Source: Hyalangium gracile (GTDB lineage Bacteria; Myxococcota; Myxococcia; Myxococcales; Myxococcaceae). From it: a DNA stretch of 64,000 bases. Of this stretch, positions 25,121 to 34,587 are shown piece after piece. Below the pieces are notes generated by a model, which was not told the DNA's origin, did not search any database, and was given only the letters and a program-made list of their open reading frames with translations. The position numbers and the translations under genes are program-made. The stretch spans positions 744,001 to 808,000 of the forward strand of contig NZ_JAHXBG010000001.1 of the NCBI RefSeq assembly GCF_020103725.1, given 5' to 3'. Within the stretch, counting starts at the first letter, position 1; each line of letters starts with the position of its first letter.

Positions 25121-27165
25121 GCCGGACGGTCCTCTTCCTCGAGAAGGAGCGCGAGCTGCAGGCCGTGATGCCCGCGTACCTGCGCGAGCGCGGCTTCCGG
25201 GTGGAGTCCGCCCGCAGCGTGGCGGAGGCCCAGGCGGTGCTGGCGCGCGTGGAGGTGGACGCGGTGGTGGTGGACAGCCTGCTGCCGGGCATGGTGGGCC
25301 TGGACTTCCTCCAGGAGCTGCGCAGGGAGTGGCCCGCGCTGCCGCTGCTGCTGTCCTCGCGCTTCTCGAAGGACGTGAAGGGCCGCGAGCAGTTCCTCAG
25401 GGAGCTGGGCGTGGCGCGCATCCTCCAGAAGCCGTACACGCCGGAGGAGCTCTTCATCTGGGTGGAGCAGGCGCTCAGCCGCCCTCTCGCCGCCACCCCG
25501 CCGCCCAGGCCCGCCCTCTCGCCCGAGCTGGCCGCCGAGCTGGCGGCGGCCACCGCCGAGTATGCCCGGCACCTGCGGCGCAGGCTCTCCTCGCTCACGG
25601 AGTCGGTGGGCAAGGCGCGCGCCGGCTCGCGCGAGGCGGTGGAGGCCGTGTTCTACGACTCGCACAAGCTCCACGGCTCGGCGGGCTCCTTCGGCTTCAT
25701 GGAGGTGGGCCAGGCCGCCGGGCAGCTCGAGGAGTTGGTGTGGCCGGCGCGCGAGGGCGCCGCGGTGGACTGGGACGCCATCGAGGCGGCGCTGCGCACG
25801 CTGGCCGAGGCCATCTCCACCGCGACGGCCCCGGCGAGCGCGCCCGGGAGCCAGGGCTCCCAGGACGAGGGCTCGCCGTCCGCGGCCTCCAGGCCCGCCA
25901 GCCAGGTGGGCACGGTGCTGGTGGTGGACGACGACGCGGCGTGGCTGGCCGAGGTGGAGAAGATGGGCGAGGAGCAGGAGGTGCACGTCGTCGTCGCCCA
26001 GGGCCTGGACGAGGCGCTGGAGCGCGCGGGCCAGCAGTGGCTGGACGGGGCGCTGCTGCACGTGCACCTGGGCGGCGCGGAGGGCGGCTTCGAGGCGGCG
26101 GCGCGGCTGCGCGGCGAGCCGGCCCTGCAGGCGCTGCCGCTGGCCTTCTTCAGCGCGGAGGGAGACTTCGCCTACCGGGTGGCGGCGGCCCACGCCGGCG
26201 CGTCGCTCTACCTGCCCAGGCCCTTCACGGCGGCGGACCTCACCGAGGCGGTGGAGCGGCTGGTGGCGGCCCGGCGCCCGGAGCGCTCGCGGGTGCTGGT
26301 GCTGGTGGAGGACGAGGGGACGTGGCGCGCGCTGCGGCAGGCGGTGAGCGGGCTCCACGTGGAGCTGGTGTGGATGGAGGACCCCTTCCGGCTGCTGGAG
26401 GCGCTGTCCGAGCACCGGCCGGACCTGCTCCTGGTGGACGTGGAGGTGCCGGGCCCCAGCAGCTTCGACTTGTGCCGCATCGTCCGCTCCACGCCCGCGT
26501 GGCAGCAGCTGCCCATCCTCCTGCTCGCCTCGCGGCTGGGGCAGGAGTTCCGGGTCACGGCCTTCGAGGCCGGCGCGGACGACTACCTGACGAAGCCGGT
26601 GCTGCGCGAGGAGCTGATGGCGCGCGTGCTCTCGCGGCTGGAGCGGGCCCGGCTGGCGCGCGAGCGCTTCGAGCGGGACGCGCTCACCGGGCTGCTGCTG
26701 CGCCGCCCCATGCTGGAGGCCCTGCGCGGGCGCCTGTCCGAGGTGCAGCGCCAGCAGCGCCCCCTGGCGCTGTGCTTCCTGGACGTGGACCACTTCAAGA
26801 AGGTGAACGACACCCACGGCCACCTGGCCGGAGATCAGGTGCTCTCACGGCTGGGGCGGCTGCTGGCCACGCGCTTCCGCAAGGAGGACTTGCGCGCCCG
26901 CTGGGGCGGCGAGGAGTTCCTCGTGGTGCTGATGGGAGAGACGGCCGCCAGCGCGCGGGACATCCTCTCGCGCACGGCGGCGGAGCTGGCGCGGATCCAC
27001 TTCGAGGGCGAGCGCGGAGAGCGCTTCCACGTCACCTTCAGCGGCGGCATCGCCGAGGCTCCCAGGGACGGGGTGGACGTGGAGGCGCTGCTGCGCACCG
27101 CGGACGCGCGGCTCTACCGGGCCAAGAACCTGGGCCGCGATCGCATCGAGATTGACGACGGCTGA
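25117..27165 (+). CDS. Composite REC-HPt-REC-REC-GGDEF diguanylate cyclase
   Basis: This 682-residue protein would make cyclic di-GMP. Domains in order are a receiver (about 4-122, Asp in AVVVDSLLPGMVG), an HPt domain (about 130-240, His183 in SHKLHGSAGSFG), a degenerate receiver (about 265-385) in which the phospho-Asp position is His (GALLHVHLGG), a third receiver (about 390-510, LLLVDVEVPG and Lys in YLTKPVL), and GGDEF (about 520-680). The active site is GGEEF at 597-601, and an RxxD product-inhibition site (RKED) lies exactly five residues upstream. Cyclase activity with feedback control is therefore expected. The overlap with the receiver gene at 24749 implies a joint phosphorelay. Confidence 0.93.
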   Translation: MSRTVLFLEKERELQAVMPAYLRERGFRVESARSVAEAQAVLARVEVDAVVVDSLLPGMVGLDFLQELRREWPALPLLLSSRFSKDVKGREQFLRELGVARILQKPYTPEELFIWVEQALSRPLAATPPPRPALSPELAAELAAATAEYARHLRRRLSSLTESVGKARAGSREAVEAVFYDSHKLHGSAGSFGFMEVGQAAGQLEELVWPAREGAAVDWDAIEAALRTLAEAISTATAPASAPGSQGSQDEGSPSAASRPASQVGTVLVVDDDAAWLAEVEKMGEEQEVHVVVAQGLDEALERAGQQWLDGALLHVHLGGAEGGFEAAARLRGEPALQALPLAFFSAEGDFAYRVAAAHAGASLYLPRPFTAADLTEAVERLVAARRPERSRVLVLVEDEGTWRALRQAVSGLHVELVWMEDPFRLLEALSEHRPDLLLVDVEVPGPSSFDLCRIVRSTPAWQQLPILLLASRLGQEFRVTAFEAGADDYLTKPVLREELMARVLSRLERARLARERFERDALTGLLLRRPMLEALRGRLSEVQRQQRPLALCFLDVDHFKKVNDTHGHLAGDQVLSRLGRLLATRFRKEDLRARWGGEEFLVVLMGETAASARDILSRTAAELARIHFEGERGERFHVTFSGGIAEAPRDGVDVEALLRTADARLYRAKNLGRDRIEIDDG

Positions 27166-27309
27166 AGATTCTTCAGGCGTATTTCTTACAGAACAGGGGC
27201 TGGAGAACATTCCGGTCCGGTGCGGCTGGCCCCACCAACCCCAGGATTTCTCGGGAAGAGAGGTGGGCGCGTGGCTTGCAAAGAGTTGGGGCTCACACGG
27301 ATTCACCCC

Positions 27310-27588
27310 ATGACTCGCACACCTCCTGCGCTGACAGCCTACTACCGCGTAGACCTCTCTCCCGAGGCCTGGAGAGAGGTGGGCTGTGTGCCGGCGAACG
27401 ACTTCGAGGTGCTCCGGGACGTGATGGAGCTGCTGGCGGCCCAGGGCACGCCGTACGAGCAGGGCGAGGGGCCGCACTCGGTCACGGTGGCGGGCTTCGA
27501 GATGCAGTACACGCGCGACGACGTGGAGCGCGTCCTCACGCTGCACCGCGTGGTGCGAGCGCTCGCGAAGCCGGAGGAGGCCGCGTAG
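27310..27588 (+). CDS. Small hypothetical protein
   Basis: This 92-residue protein starts MTRTPPALTAYYRVDLSPE and looks like a compact alpha/beta protein, with TPYEQGEGPHSVTVAGFEMQYTRDDVERVLTLHRVVRAL in its second half. I do not recognise it. The ATG at 27310 is preferred because the in-frame extension to 27220 reads as non-coding. Its stop is 41 bp from the convergent LVIVD gene. Confidence 0.6.
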   Translation: MTRTPPALTAYYRVDLSPEAWREVGCVPANDFEVLRDVMELLAAQGTPYEQGEGPHSVTVAGFEMQYTRDDVERVLTLHRVVRALAKPEEAA

Positions 27589-27628
27589 TCCGCCGTGTCG
27601 GTGGCGCGCAGCCGCCGAGGCTCGAGGC

Positions 27629-29233
27629 TCACGGCTCGCGGAAGACGAGCAGGCCGCGCGAGGTGTCCACCACGTACACGTACCCGTCTCCCGGCACGCG
27701 CATGCCGATGGCGCCTTCGTAGAAGCTGTAGCCGCGGTGGGGGTCGGTCTCGCGGAAGGTGTTGAAGTACGCCAGCTGCCGGGGCTCGGACGGGGTGGAC
27801 ACGTCCAGCACGCGCACGCCCTCCTGGTAGTGGGAGATGTAGAGGCGCGTGTCCACCAGCACCATGTTGTGGATGGAGGACTGCGCGCGCAGCCGCCACT
27901 CGCCCAGCTTCACCACCGCCTGGGGGTCCGTCACGTCCAGCACGCGCAGGTGCGCGTCGTAGCCCTCGCCGCCCTCGAAGGCGATGGTGCGCCCGTCGAA
28001 GGTGCCCACCGCGTTGGCGTGGCTGGTCTGGTTGGCGTACACGTACCGGCCCACCTGGCGCATGTCGAACAGGGTGTTCACGTCCACGATGAGGAAGCCC
28101 AGGTCCCAGTGGTTGATGTACAGCCGCCCCTGGTAGGCGAACGCGTCATGCGGGTAGCCCGCGGTGCCCCCGCCCGGCGCGGTGAAGCGGCCGAGCAGCA
28201 CCGGCCTGAGCGGCTCGGAGACGTCGAACAGCAGCGTCTCGCTGTGGGGGTCCGGCGACATGGCGTACAGCCTGTCTGCCTCCACGAAGACGGTGTGCAC
28301 GTTGATGGCGTCCTCGGGCAGGCTGCGCAGGAAGGCCGGCTCGGCGGGGTTGGAGATGTCGAAGAGGAGCACGCCGCGCGTCGCGCTGGCCACGTAGAGC
28401 CCGTCGCCCCTGGCCCACACGCCGTTCCAGTAGCTGTCCCCGGGCATCGTCACGGTGCGCCGGAACACCGGGTGGGCCGGGTCCGCCACGTCGAACACGC
28501 TGAGGCCACCGGTGCGCCCGCCGGAGTTCACCGACACCACGTAGGCGTGCCCCTTGGCCACGTAGATGTCCACCGGCAGGCCCAGCGACACGAAGGACTC
28601 GGAGACGAGCGAGATGCCCTCGGACTCCTGCTCGCCCTCGCGCCGCGTGGCCCGCAGCGCCTGGAAGGTGCCTTGCGAGCGCACCCGCCCGTTGCGGCAG
28701 CTCACGTAGCAGCCGGTGAGGTGCTGGCCGTCATCCACCTGGCAGCCGGCGTAGGCGCTGCGGCTGATGTCCCCGTTGTCGAGGGTGACTTCGCGGGCGA
28801 TGTAGAAGCGCTCGGCGTCGCGCTGGTACGTGGTGGCCGGGCCGCTCAGCAGGATGTTGGAGGCGCCCCCGTCGCTGCCCAGGTGCATGGTGCTGGCGAA
28901 CACGATGCCGCCGGTGGGCGAGCTGCTCGTCGCCACGCGGCTCTTGAGGATGTACACGCCCTGCGACGGTGAGCGCGCCAGGGTGCTCGTGTCACAGGCC
29001 GACAGCTCGAAGGCCTCCAGCTCTCCACACGCGAGCGCGGAGGTGGTGGCGTAGCTGCACGGCGCCAGCGGGCCGGTGTCCACCGCGTCGCCGGGATCCG
29101 AGGGGTTGTCGGGAACCTCGGGGCCCTTCGGCTCCGAGGAGCAGCCGGCGAGGAGCAGTGTGCTGGTGAGGAGGAGGAGGCAGGTGGGGGCGCGGGCGCT
29201 CAGGCTCGCCCAGGCACGCGGGGGACAGGTCAT
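27629..29233 (-). CDS. LVIVD-repeat lipoprotein
   Basis: This 534-residue protein has a signal peptide with a clear lipobox (LLLLTSTLLLAGC) and an acidic/Pro linker. A Cys-rich domain (about 55-190) precedes a beta-propeller of LVIVD-type repeats from about residue 210 to the end. Repeat cores include GGLSVFDVADPAHPVFRRT, GVLLFDISNPAEPAFLRS, ETLLFDVSEPLRPVLLGRF, LRVLDVTDPQAVVKLGEW and GVRVLDVSTPSEPRQLAYF. Such proteins are surface or periplasmic and probably bind proteins or polymers. It is monocistronic; dispersed repeat copy 2 lies in its upstream region. Confidence 0.9.
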   Translation of the reverse strand: MTCPPRAWASLSARAPTCLLLLTSTLLLAGCSSEPKGPEVPDNPSDPGDAVDTGPLAPCSYATTSALACGELEAFELSACDTSTLARSPSQGVYILKSRVATSSSPTGGIVFASTMHLGSDGGASNILLSGPATTYQRDAERFYIAREVTLDNGDISRSAYAGCQVDDGQHLTGCYVSCRNGRVRSQGTFQALRATRREGEQESEGISLVSESFVSLGLPVDIYVAKGHAYVVSVNSGGRTGGLSVFDVADPAHPVFRRTVTMPGDSYWNGVWARGDGLYVASATRGVLLFDISNPAEPAFLRSLPEDAINVHTVFVEADRLYAMSPDPHSETLLFDVSEPLRPVLLGRFTAPGGGTAGYPHDAFAYQGRLYINHWDLGFLIVDVNTLFDMRQVGRYVYANQTSHANAVGTFDGRTIAFEGGEGYDAHLRVLDVTDPQAVVKLGEWRLRAQSSIHNMVLVDTRLYISHYQEGVRVLDVSTPSEPRQLAYFNTFRETDPHRGYSFYEGAIGMRVPGDGYVYVVDTSRGLLVFREP

Positions 29234-29288
29234 GGGGAGGGTGCTCCATTCGAGCGGTGCCAGCTCGGAGGCCGGCGCCTGGTGGGTA

Positions 29289-29401
29289 GCCAGGGAGGTG
29301 CCCTGTGCTCGAGCCGGTTGCCAACTGGTATGACAAGCAGACCAGTTCGGACACGGCTCGACCGGCGGGGGGGCGCACCGGACGCGGGGGCGGACTCGGG
29401 G
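29289..29401 (-). repeat. Dispersed 113-bp intergenic repeat, copy 2
   Basis: This is the inverted-orientation counterpart of the block at 8868-8980. The core at 29321-29350 is identical over 30 bases to the core of copy 1, and both flanks are recognisably similar. It lies between the stop of the HPt/receiver gene and the start of the LVIVD gene. Confidence 0.75.
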
Positions 29402-29462
29402 CCCTGCCCGGTTCAGGTGGCGCAGGCGGGCAGGCTCGCCCCGCCGCGAACCAGGGGCCGCA

Positions 29463-31268
29463 TCACGGGGTGCGCGGCGGCAGCAGTCGGGTGACGCGCG
29501 CCAGCAGGGTGTGGATGGAGAAGGGCTTGGCCACGAAGTCCACGGCCCCCTCGGTGTAGAGCTTCATCACGTCCTCGTCGCGGATGCGCGCGGAGAGCAC
29601 CAGCGAGCGCACGGGCGAGGAGGCCTCGCGCAGGGCGCGCAGCACCTCGATGCCGGAGCGCCGGGGCATGTGCACGTCCAGCAGCACCAGGTCCACCGGG
29701 GTGAGCGAGGGGTTCAGCAGCCGGGCCAGGGCCTCCTCGCCGTCCTCGACGGTCTCCACCACGTAGCCCTCGGCCTCCAGCAGGCGCTGGAGCACGCGGC
29801 GCAGGGCGGGCTCATCGTCCGCCACGAGGATGCGGTGCGAGCGCGACTGGGTGCCGTCGGTGGGGCGGGCGGGAGCGCCGGGACGGGGCGGGGCGGCGCC
29901 GCCACTCTCGTTCGGCGGGCTGAGGCGGACAGGGGGCTGGGTGGGGAGGCTCACGGGCGGCAGGGTCGAGCGGGAGGTGGGCGGAGCGAGGCTCTCCTTC
30001 TCCCCGCGCGCGGTGCTCGCGGGCCGGGCCGGCTGCTGCGGCTGGACGGCGGGGAGGTTGCTGCGAGAGGGAGGCCTCGGCGAGGGAGCCCCGGTCCGGG
30101 GCACGGGCGTCTGTTCCAGGCGCGAGGGAGTGAAGGGGCGTTCCGTGCTGGCGCCATGGGAGGCCGCCATCGCGCTGCCCGCGTCCTTGTCGCCGGAGGC
30201 GCGCAGCAGGGTGCGCCGCTGCAGGTGGGCCATGAGGCGCAGGCGCAGCTCGGCGGGAGCCACGGGCTTGATGAGGTAGTCGTCCACGCCCATCTGGAAG
30301 GCGCGCACGCGGTCCGCCGGAGCGTCCCGGGCGGTGTGGAAGACGACGGTGAGGGTGCGCCAGGCGGCGTCGGCGCGGATCTGCGACAGCAGCTCGAAGC
30401 CGTCCACGGAGGGCAGGGCCACATCCAGCAGCAGCAGGTCCGGGTGGTGGCGCTGGAGGCTGGAGAAGAGGTTGCGCCCGTCGCTGAGCGTCACCACCTC
30501 CATGCCCGCGGCCTCCAGCACGGCGCGCGCGGCGGCGAGCACCGCGGAGTCGTCATCCACGGCCAGGACGCGGAAGCGCGAGGGGCTGGCGCGCTGGATG
30601 GAGACAATCTCCCGGGCGAGGGCCTGGGCGGGAGTGCCCAGCGAGAGCACGGCGTCGGCGCCGTCGCGAGGCGTGGTGCGCACCTCGGTGGCGGGGGCGA
30701 GCAGTACGAGCGGCGGCGGGGTGTTGAGCGAGCGCAGCGCGCCGCGCAGCGAGGTGGGGACGGTGGGGCCCACCACCACGCGCTCCACGGGGCGCTCGGA
30801 GGTGATGAGGCGCACGGCCTCCTCCTCGGTGGAGGCGGCGATGGCATCCATGCCGAGCCCCTCGAGGTGGTGGGCCAGCTCCACGGCGAGGTGGGTGTCG
30901 GCCAGCCGCACGAGCACGCGGGGACGGTGGGGCACCAGGGGCAGGGTGCTCGGAGGGTGGTGGAAGGCCTCCTGGAGCGACTGCAGGAGGACGAGCACGC
31001 GCGTGGAGAAGGCGGCTGCCTCGCCCGTTGCGAGCTTCTCGAGCTCGTGGGCGAAGCGGGCCACCTCGGTGAAGCCGAGCGTGCTGGCGGTGCCGCGCAT
31101 GGTGTGGACGATCTGCGCGAACTGCGCGGCGGAGCCGGGAGTGCCCGCCTTCCAGGCATCGGCATGGCGGCGCAGCTGGCCGATGCGCTCGGACGCACTG
31201 GAGCGGAAGCCATCGCGAACCGTTGCGAGGGCCTGCGCCATCTCTTCTGCGACACCACGCTCGGCCAT
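29463..31268 (-). CDS. HPt-receiver response regulator (HPt, degenerate receiver, two receivers)
   Basis: This 601-residue protein starts with an HPt domain (about 1-100) whose His is in IVHTMRGTASTLG. Next comes a receiver-like region (about 115-225) lacking the phospho-Asp (VVVGPTVP). A true receiver follows (about 230-350, DLLLLDVALPSVDG, YLIKPVAP), then a 110-residue Pro/Ser-rich linker and a C-terminal receiver (about 475-598, LVLLDVHMPRRSG, VAKPFSI). There is no kinase or output domain, so it should act as a phosphorelay hub. The ATG at 31268 begins the HPt domain cleanly, though its ribosome-binding site is weak. It resembles the composite cyclase at 25117 in mixing HPt and degenerate receivers. 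Confidence 0.9.
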   Translation of the reverse strand: MAERGVAEEMAQALATVRDGFRSSASERIGQLRRHADAWKAGTPGSAAQFAQIVHTMRGTASTLGFTEVARFAHELEKLATGEAAAFSTRVLVLLQSLQEAFHHPPSTLPLVPHRPRVLVRLADTHLAVELAHHLEGLGMDAIAASTEEEAVRLITSERPVERVVVGPTVPTSLRGALRSLNTPPPLVLLAPATEVRTTPRDGADAVLSLGTPAQALAREIVSIQRASPSRFRVLAVDDDSAVLAAARAVLEAAGMEVVTLSDGRNLFSSLQRHHPDLLLLDVALPSVDGFELLSQIRADAAWRTLTVVFHTARDAPADRVRAFQMGVDDYLIKPVAPAELRLRLMAHLQRRTLLRASGDKDAGSAMAASHGASTERPFTPSRLEQTPVPRTGAPSPRPPSRSNLPAVQPQQPARPASTARGEKESLAPPTSRSTLPPVSLPTQPPVRLSPPNESGGAAPPRPGAPARPTDGTQSRSHRILVADDEPALRRVLQRLLEAEGYVVETVEDGEEALARLLNPSLTPVDLVLLDVHMPRRSGIEVLRALREASSPVRSLVLSARIRDEDVMKLYTEGAVDFVAKPFSIHTLLARVTRLLPPRTP

Positions 31269-31480
31269 GAGGGTCGTCGGGCTCGTGAGGTGAGGACGCG
31301 GGCGCGGGGCACCCGTGAGGACAGGTTTAGCACGACAGCCAAGGCGCTGTCCGTGCCAGGGGATGCGAAGGAGGTAGGAGACGCCCGGTTGCTCGCTATC
31401 ACCCCGGAAGACTGGCTCTCCTGGCTCCCACATAGGAAGATCCGGGAACCCGGCTTGCGCGGAGAATGGCAGGATCTTCC

Positions 31481-34400
31481 ATGGAGTCGATCAGCAGGCT
31501 GAGGGAAATCCTGGGTCGCGACGCGAGGCACGTCCATAAGGATGCGGCCAGCGTCGAGCTGCTGGTGGCGGCGGCGCTCGAGGCTCCCGAGCCGGAGCGC
31601 GGCGCGGCCGTGGAGCTGCTCCACCAGGTGATAGGTCGGCGTCGGCTGAACCCCCTGAGGCGCGCGTTGTCGGCGCGGACGCTGGAGCTGCTCGACAGCG
31701 CGGATCCGCGGGCGAGGTGGGCGGGCGCGGCGCTGATCGACGCGGGACAGAGGCCCGAGGCCATTGCCCGGCTGAGGCGTGGCCTGGCGGATGCGGACTC
31801 GAAGGTGCGCGACGCCTGCGTGAGCGCGCTGTTCTCCGCGAGGCTCGGGCCGGAGGTGCTGCGCGAGCACCTGTGCTCGGAGCGGCCGGAGGAGCGCGAG
31901 GCGGCGCTGGAGCTGGCGAACGCGATGGGAGGGGATGCGCTGCGGCCGGAGCTGCGGCGGCTGCTGGGGGATGGCTCGGCGCGCGTGCGCTACCTGGCGG
32001 CGGAGCTGCTGGGCGTGGATGAGACGCCCGGCGCCTGGGAGGTGACGCTCGATGCGGCGCGGAGGGCGGAGGCGCCGCGCCAGCGAGGCAACGCCATCCG
32101 GTGCCTCCGGGAGTACGGGCTGCGTCGGGAGGCGATCCCCGCGCTGCTCGAGGCCTTGAAGTCCGATGCGGATGACTCGGTGCGCGAGAGCGCGGCGGAG
32201 GTGCTGGGCGAGCTGTCCCCCACGCACCCGGAGGTGGCGGACGCGTTGTTCGAGGCGCTGGCGGACGCGAGCCCGCGAGTGGGGGCGCAGGCGGCGCAAG
32301 GGCTGGGCAAGCGTGGGGCGAGGACGGAGGCGCTCGTCCCGAGGCTGCTCGAGGCGCTGGAGGACGAGCGGCTCGCGGAGGAGGTGCGCGGGCAGGTGGC
32401 GCTCGCGTTGGCCTCCTTGCGCGAGCGCGCGGTGGTGCCCCGGCTGATCCGGCTGCTGGAGCGGCCGGATGACACGTTCCAGCAGCGGGGGGACATGGTG
32501 ACGGGCCTGGGGGACGAGCCGCTGCTGAAGCACGAGGCGGTGACGGCGCTGGGGATGCTCGGGCCGCTCGCGGAGGAGGCGGTGCCCGTGCTGCTGGAGA
32601 TGCTGCCGGCCTGCGGCGAGGGACTCCAGACGGTGGTGGCGGAGACGCTCGAGAAGCTGGGCACGGCGCGGGCGGAGCTGGAGGAGCAGCTGTGCGCCAT
32701 CCTCTCGAGCTCCAGCCCTCCGAGAGCCAGCAAGTGGCGCCGGCAGCAGCTGCGGGGAGTGCTCGCGAGGCTGAAGCCGGAGAAGGATGCCGCGCTGCGC
32801 GAGCTGGTGCGGGGACTGGCGGAGCTGGAGCCGAGGGAGTGCGCTCCGGAGCACAGGTACCTGTGGCGCGCGGTGGGCGAGCGCCCGGAGCTCATCGAGC
32901 GCATCGAGGCCTTCACGCGGGAGGAGGATCCGGTGCTGCGGCGCGCGGCCGTGGAGGCCCTGAAGGTGCTGGGGCGGCCGACGGCGGAGGCCCTGGAGCA
33001 GCTGGCGAACCGGATGGAGTCCGCGGAGGAGGAGGAGCGGGAGACAGCGGCCAGCGAGCTGCGGACCCTGGGGAGCCGGGCGGCAGCGGTGGGGAAGAGG
33101 CTCACGGTCCGGTGGCCCAGGCTCGGGCGCGAGTCGCGAGTGGCGGTGCTCTCGGTGCTCGGAGTGGTGAGCGGCGGGAAGCTCGACGAGGGCGCACGGA
33201 AGGCACTGAAGGCGGGGCTCCAGGCGGAGGAGGCGCCGGTGCGAGAGGCGGCGGCCTGGGCGCTGTGCGACTTCGGCGAGGTGGACGCCGAGCTGGTGCG
33301 GCTCGCGGAGGCGCATCGCGAGGACCCGGAGCCGAAGGTGCGCGAGGCGGTGGAGTCCGCGCTGCGGATCCACGGAGCGGCGCGCGAGGAGGAAGCGCCG
33401 CGAGAGGCCACGGGTGCGACGGAGCAGGCGGTCCGCGCCATCCACGAGCTGGGCCTCGAGCTCTACGCGGTGCTGAGGGAGGGCACGGGCAACCGAGTCT
33501 TCTCACCGCTGTCGCTCTTCACGCTGCTGGCCATGGTGCTGCGCGGCGCGAGGGCGCGCACGGAGGCCGAGCTGGGGCGAGCACTGCACTGGCCCATGGA
33601 GCCCGAGCGACTGCCCGCGGCGCTGAGCGCACTGGCCCATCAACTACACGGCCCTACACGCCAGGAAACCTCCCCGCATATAAAGGAGGGGGACGAGGGG
33701 TTCACGCTGGTGTCGGCGAACGGGTTCTGGCCGCAGGAGGGCTACCCGCTGCGAGCGGAGTACCTGGCGGAGCTGGCGGAGGGGTTCGGCGTGAAGCCCA
33801 CGGCGGTGGACTTCGGGCGGGGGCTGGAGGCGGCGGTGGCCACCATCAACGGCTGGGCCCGGGAGCACACGCGGGGACGCATTCCGACAATCGTCTCGGC
33901 GGGCCAGCTGACGGAGGCGACGCGGTACGTGATGGCGAACGCGGTGTACTTCCGTTCGCGCTGGGAGCAGCCCTTCTACGACAGCACGAAGGAGGAGCCG
34001 TTTCACCTGCTCGACGGGCAGCAGGTGGAGGCGCCGATGATGAGCCGCCAGGGCCGCTTCGGCTACGCGAGTGGAGCGGGGTGGCAGCTCATCGAGCTGC
34101 CGTACCGAGACGGAGAGGCCTCGATGGTGGTGCTGCTGCCGGAGGTGGGAGTCTTCGAGCGCATCGAGCGGCTGCTGAGCCGGGCGTGGCTGGAGCGACT
34201 GCTACGGCAGGTGACACCGGGGGAGTTCGTGCTGAAGCTGCCGCGCTTCGGCTTCGATCAGCGGGTGGAAGTGTCGGCGCTGGCGGAGCGGCTGGGGCTC
34301 GGGGCGCTGTTCGAGCCGGACGTGGACCTGACGGGGATGACGCCGCGGCGGGAGCCGCTGGCGGGAGGGCTGCTGCACGACGCGACCCTCACGGTGGACG

Positions 34401-34582
34401 AGAAGGGAACGGAGGCGGCGGCGGTGACGCAGGTGTTCCACGTCGGAGGAGTGCCGCCGAGTGTGGTGGTGAACCGCCCCTTCCTGTTCCTGATCCGGCA
34501 CCTGGGGACGGGGGCGTTGTTGTTCCTGGGGAGGGTGATGGATCCGAGATCCCCGAAGGAAGCGTCCTCGGCTACGGTCTGA
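31481..34582 (+). CDS. HEAT-repeat protein fused to a C-terminal serpin
   Basis: Residues 1 to about 640 of this 1,033-residue protein are HEAT/PBS-lyase-type helical repeats (for example DSVRESAAEVLGELSPTHP and REAAAWALCDFGEVDAELV). Residues about 650-1025 are a complete serpin: VFSPLSLFTLLAMV, VSANGFWPQ, INGWAREHTRGRIPTIV, VMANAVYFRSRWEQPF, ELPYRDGEASMVVLLP and the C-terminal NRPFLFLIRH..TGALLFLGRV. The reactive-loop hinge at about 976-983 reads GTEAAAVT, the pattern of inhibitory serpins that trap proteases by loop insertion; the bait is in the Val-Gly-Gly-Val region. There is no signal peptide, so the target should be cytoplasmic. The ATG at 31481 has AGGA seven bases upstream; an ATG five codons earlier is possible. 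The ATPase gene begins 5 bp downstream. Confidence 0.92.
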   Translation: MESISRLREILGRDARHVHKDAASVELLVAAALEAPEPERGAAVELLHQVIGRRRLNPLRRALSARTLELLDSADPRARWAGAALIDAGQRPEAIARLRRGLADADSKVRDACVSALFSARLGPEVLREHLCSERPEEREAALELANAMGGDALRPELRRLLGDGSARVRYLAAELLGVDETPGAWEVTLDAARRAEAPRQRGNAIRCLREYGLRREAIPALLEALKSDADDSVRESAAEVLGELSPTHPEVADALFEALADASPRVGAQAAQGLGKRGARTEALVPRLLEALEDERLAEEVRGQVALALASLRERAVVPRLIRLLERPDDTFQQRGDMVTGLGDEPLLKHEAVTALGMLGPLAEEAVPVLLEMLPACGEGLQTVVAETLEKLGTARAELEEQLCAILSSSSPPRASKWRRQQLRGVLARLKPEKDAALRELVRGLAELEPRECAPEHRYLWRAVGERPELIERIEAFTREEDPVLRRAAVEALKVLGRPTAEALEQLANRMESAEEEERETAASELRTLGSRAAAVGKRLTVRWPRLGRESRVAVLSVLGVVSGGKLDEGARKALKAGLQAEEAPVREAAAWALCDFGEVDAELVRLAEAHREDPEPKVREAVESALRIHGAAREEEAPREATGATEQAVRAIHELGLELYAVLREGTGNRVFSPLSLFTLLAMVLRGARARTEAELGRALHWPMEPERLPAALSALAHQLHGPTRQETSPHIKEGDEGFTLVSANGFWPQEGYPLRAEYLAELAEGFGVKPTAVDFGRGLEAAVATINGWAREHTRGRIPTIVSAGQLTEATRYVMANAVYFRSRWEQPFYDSTKEEPFHLLDGQQVEAPMMSRQGRFGYASGAGWQLIELPYRDGEASMVVLLPEVGVFERIERLLSRAWLERLLRQVTPGEFVLKLPRFGFDQRVEVSALAERLGLGALFEPDVDLTGMTPRREPLAGGLLHDATLTVDEKGTEAAAVTQVFHVGGVPPSVVVNRPFLFLIRHLGTGALLFLGRVMDPRSPKEASSATV

Positions 34583-34587
34583 AGGCG

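Noticed and set aside
25033-26823. Long antisense frame over the composite cyclase
   Set aside because: Product is dominated by Arg, His, Leu and Gln with no motif. The sense gene has complete receiver and GGDEF motifs.
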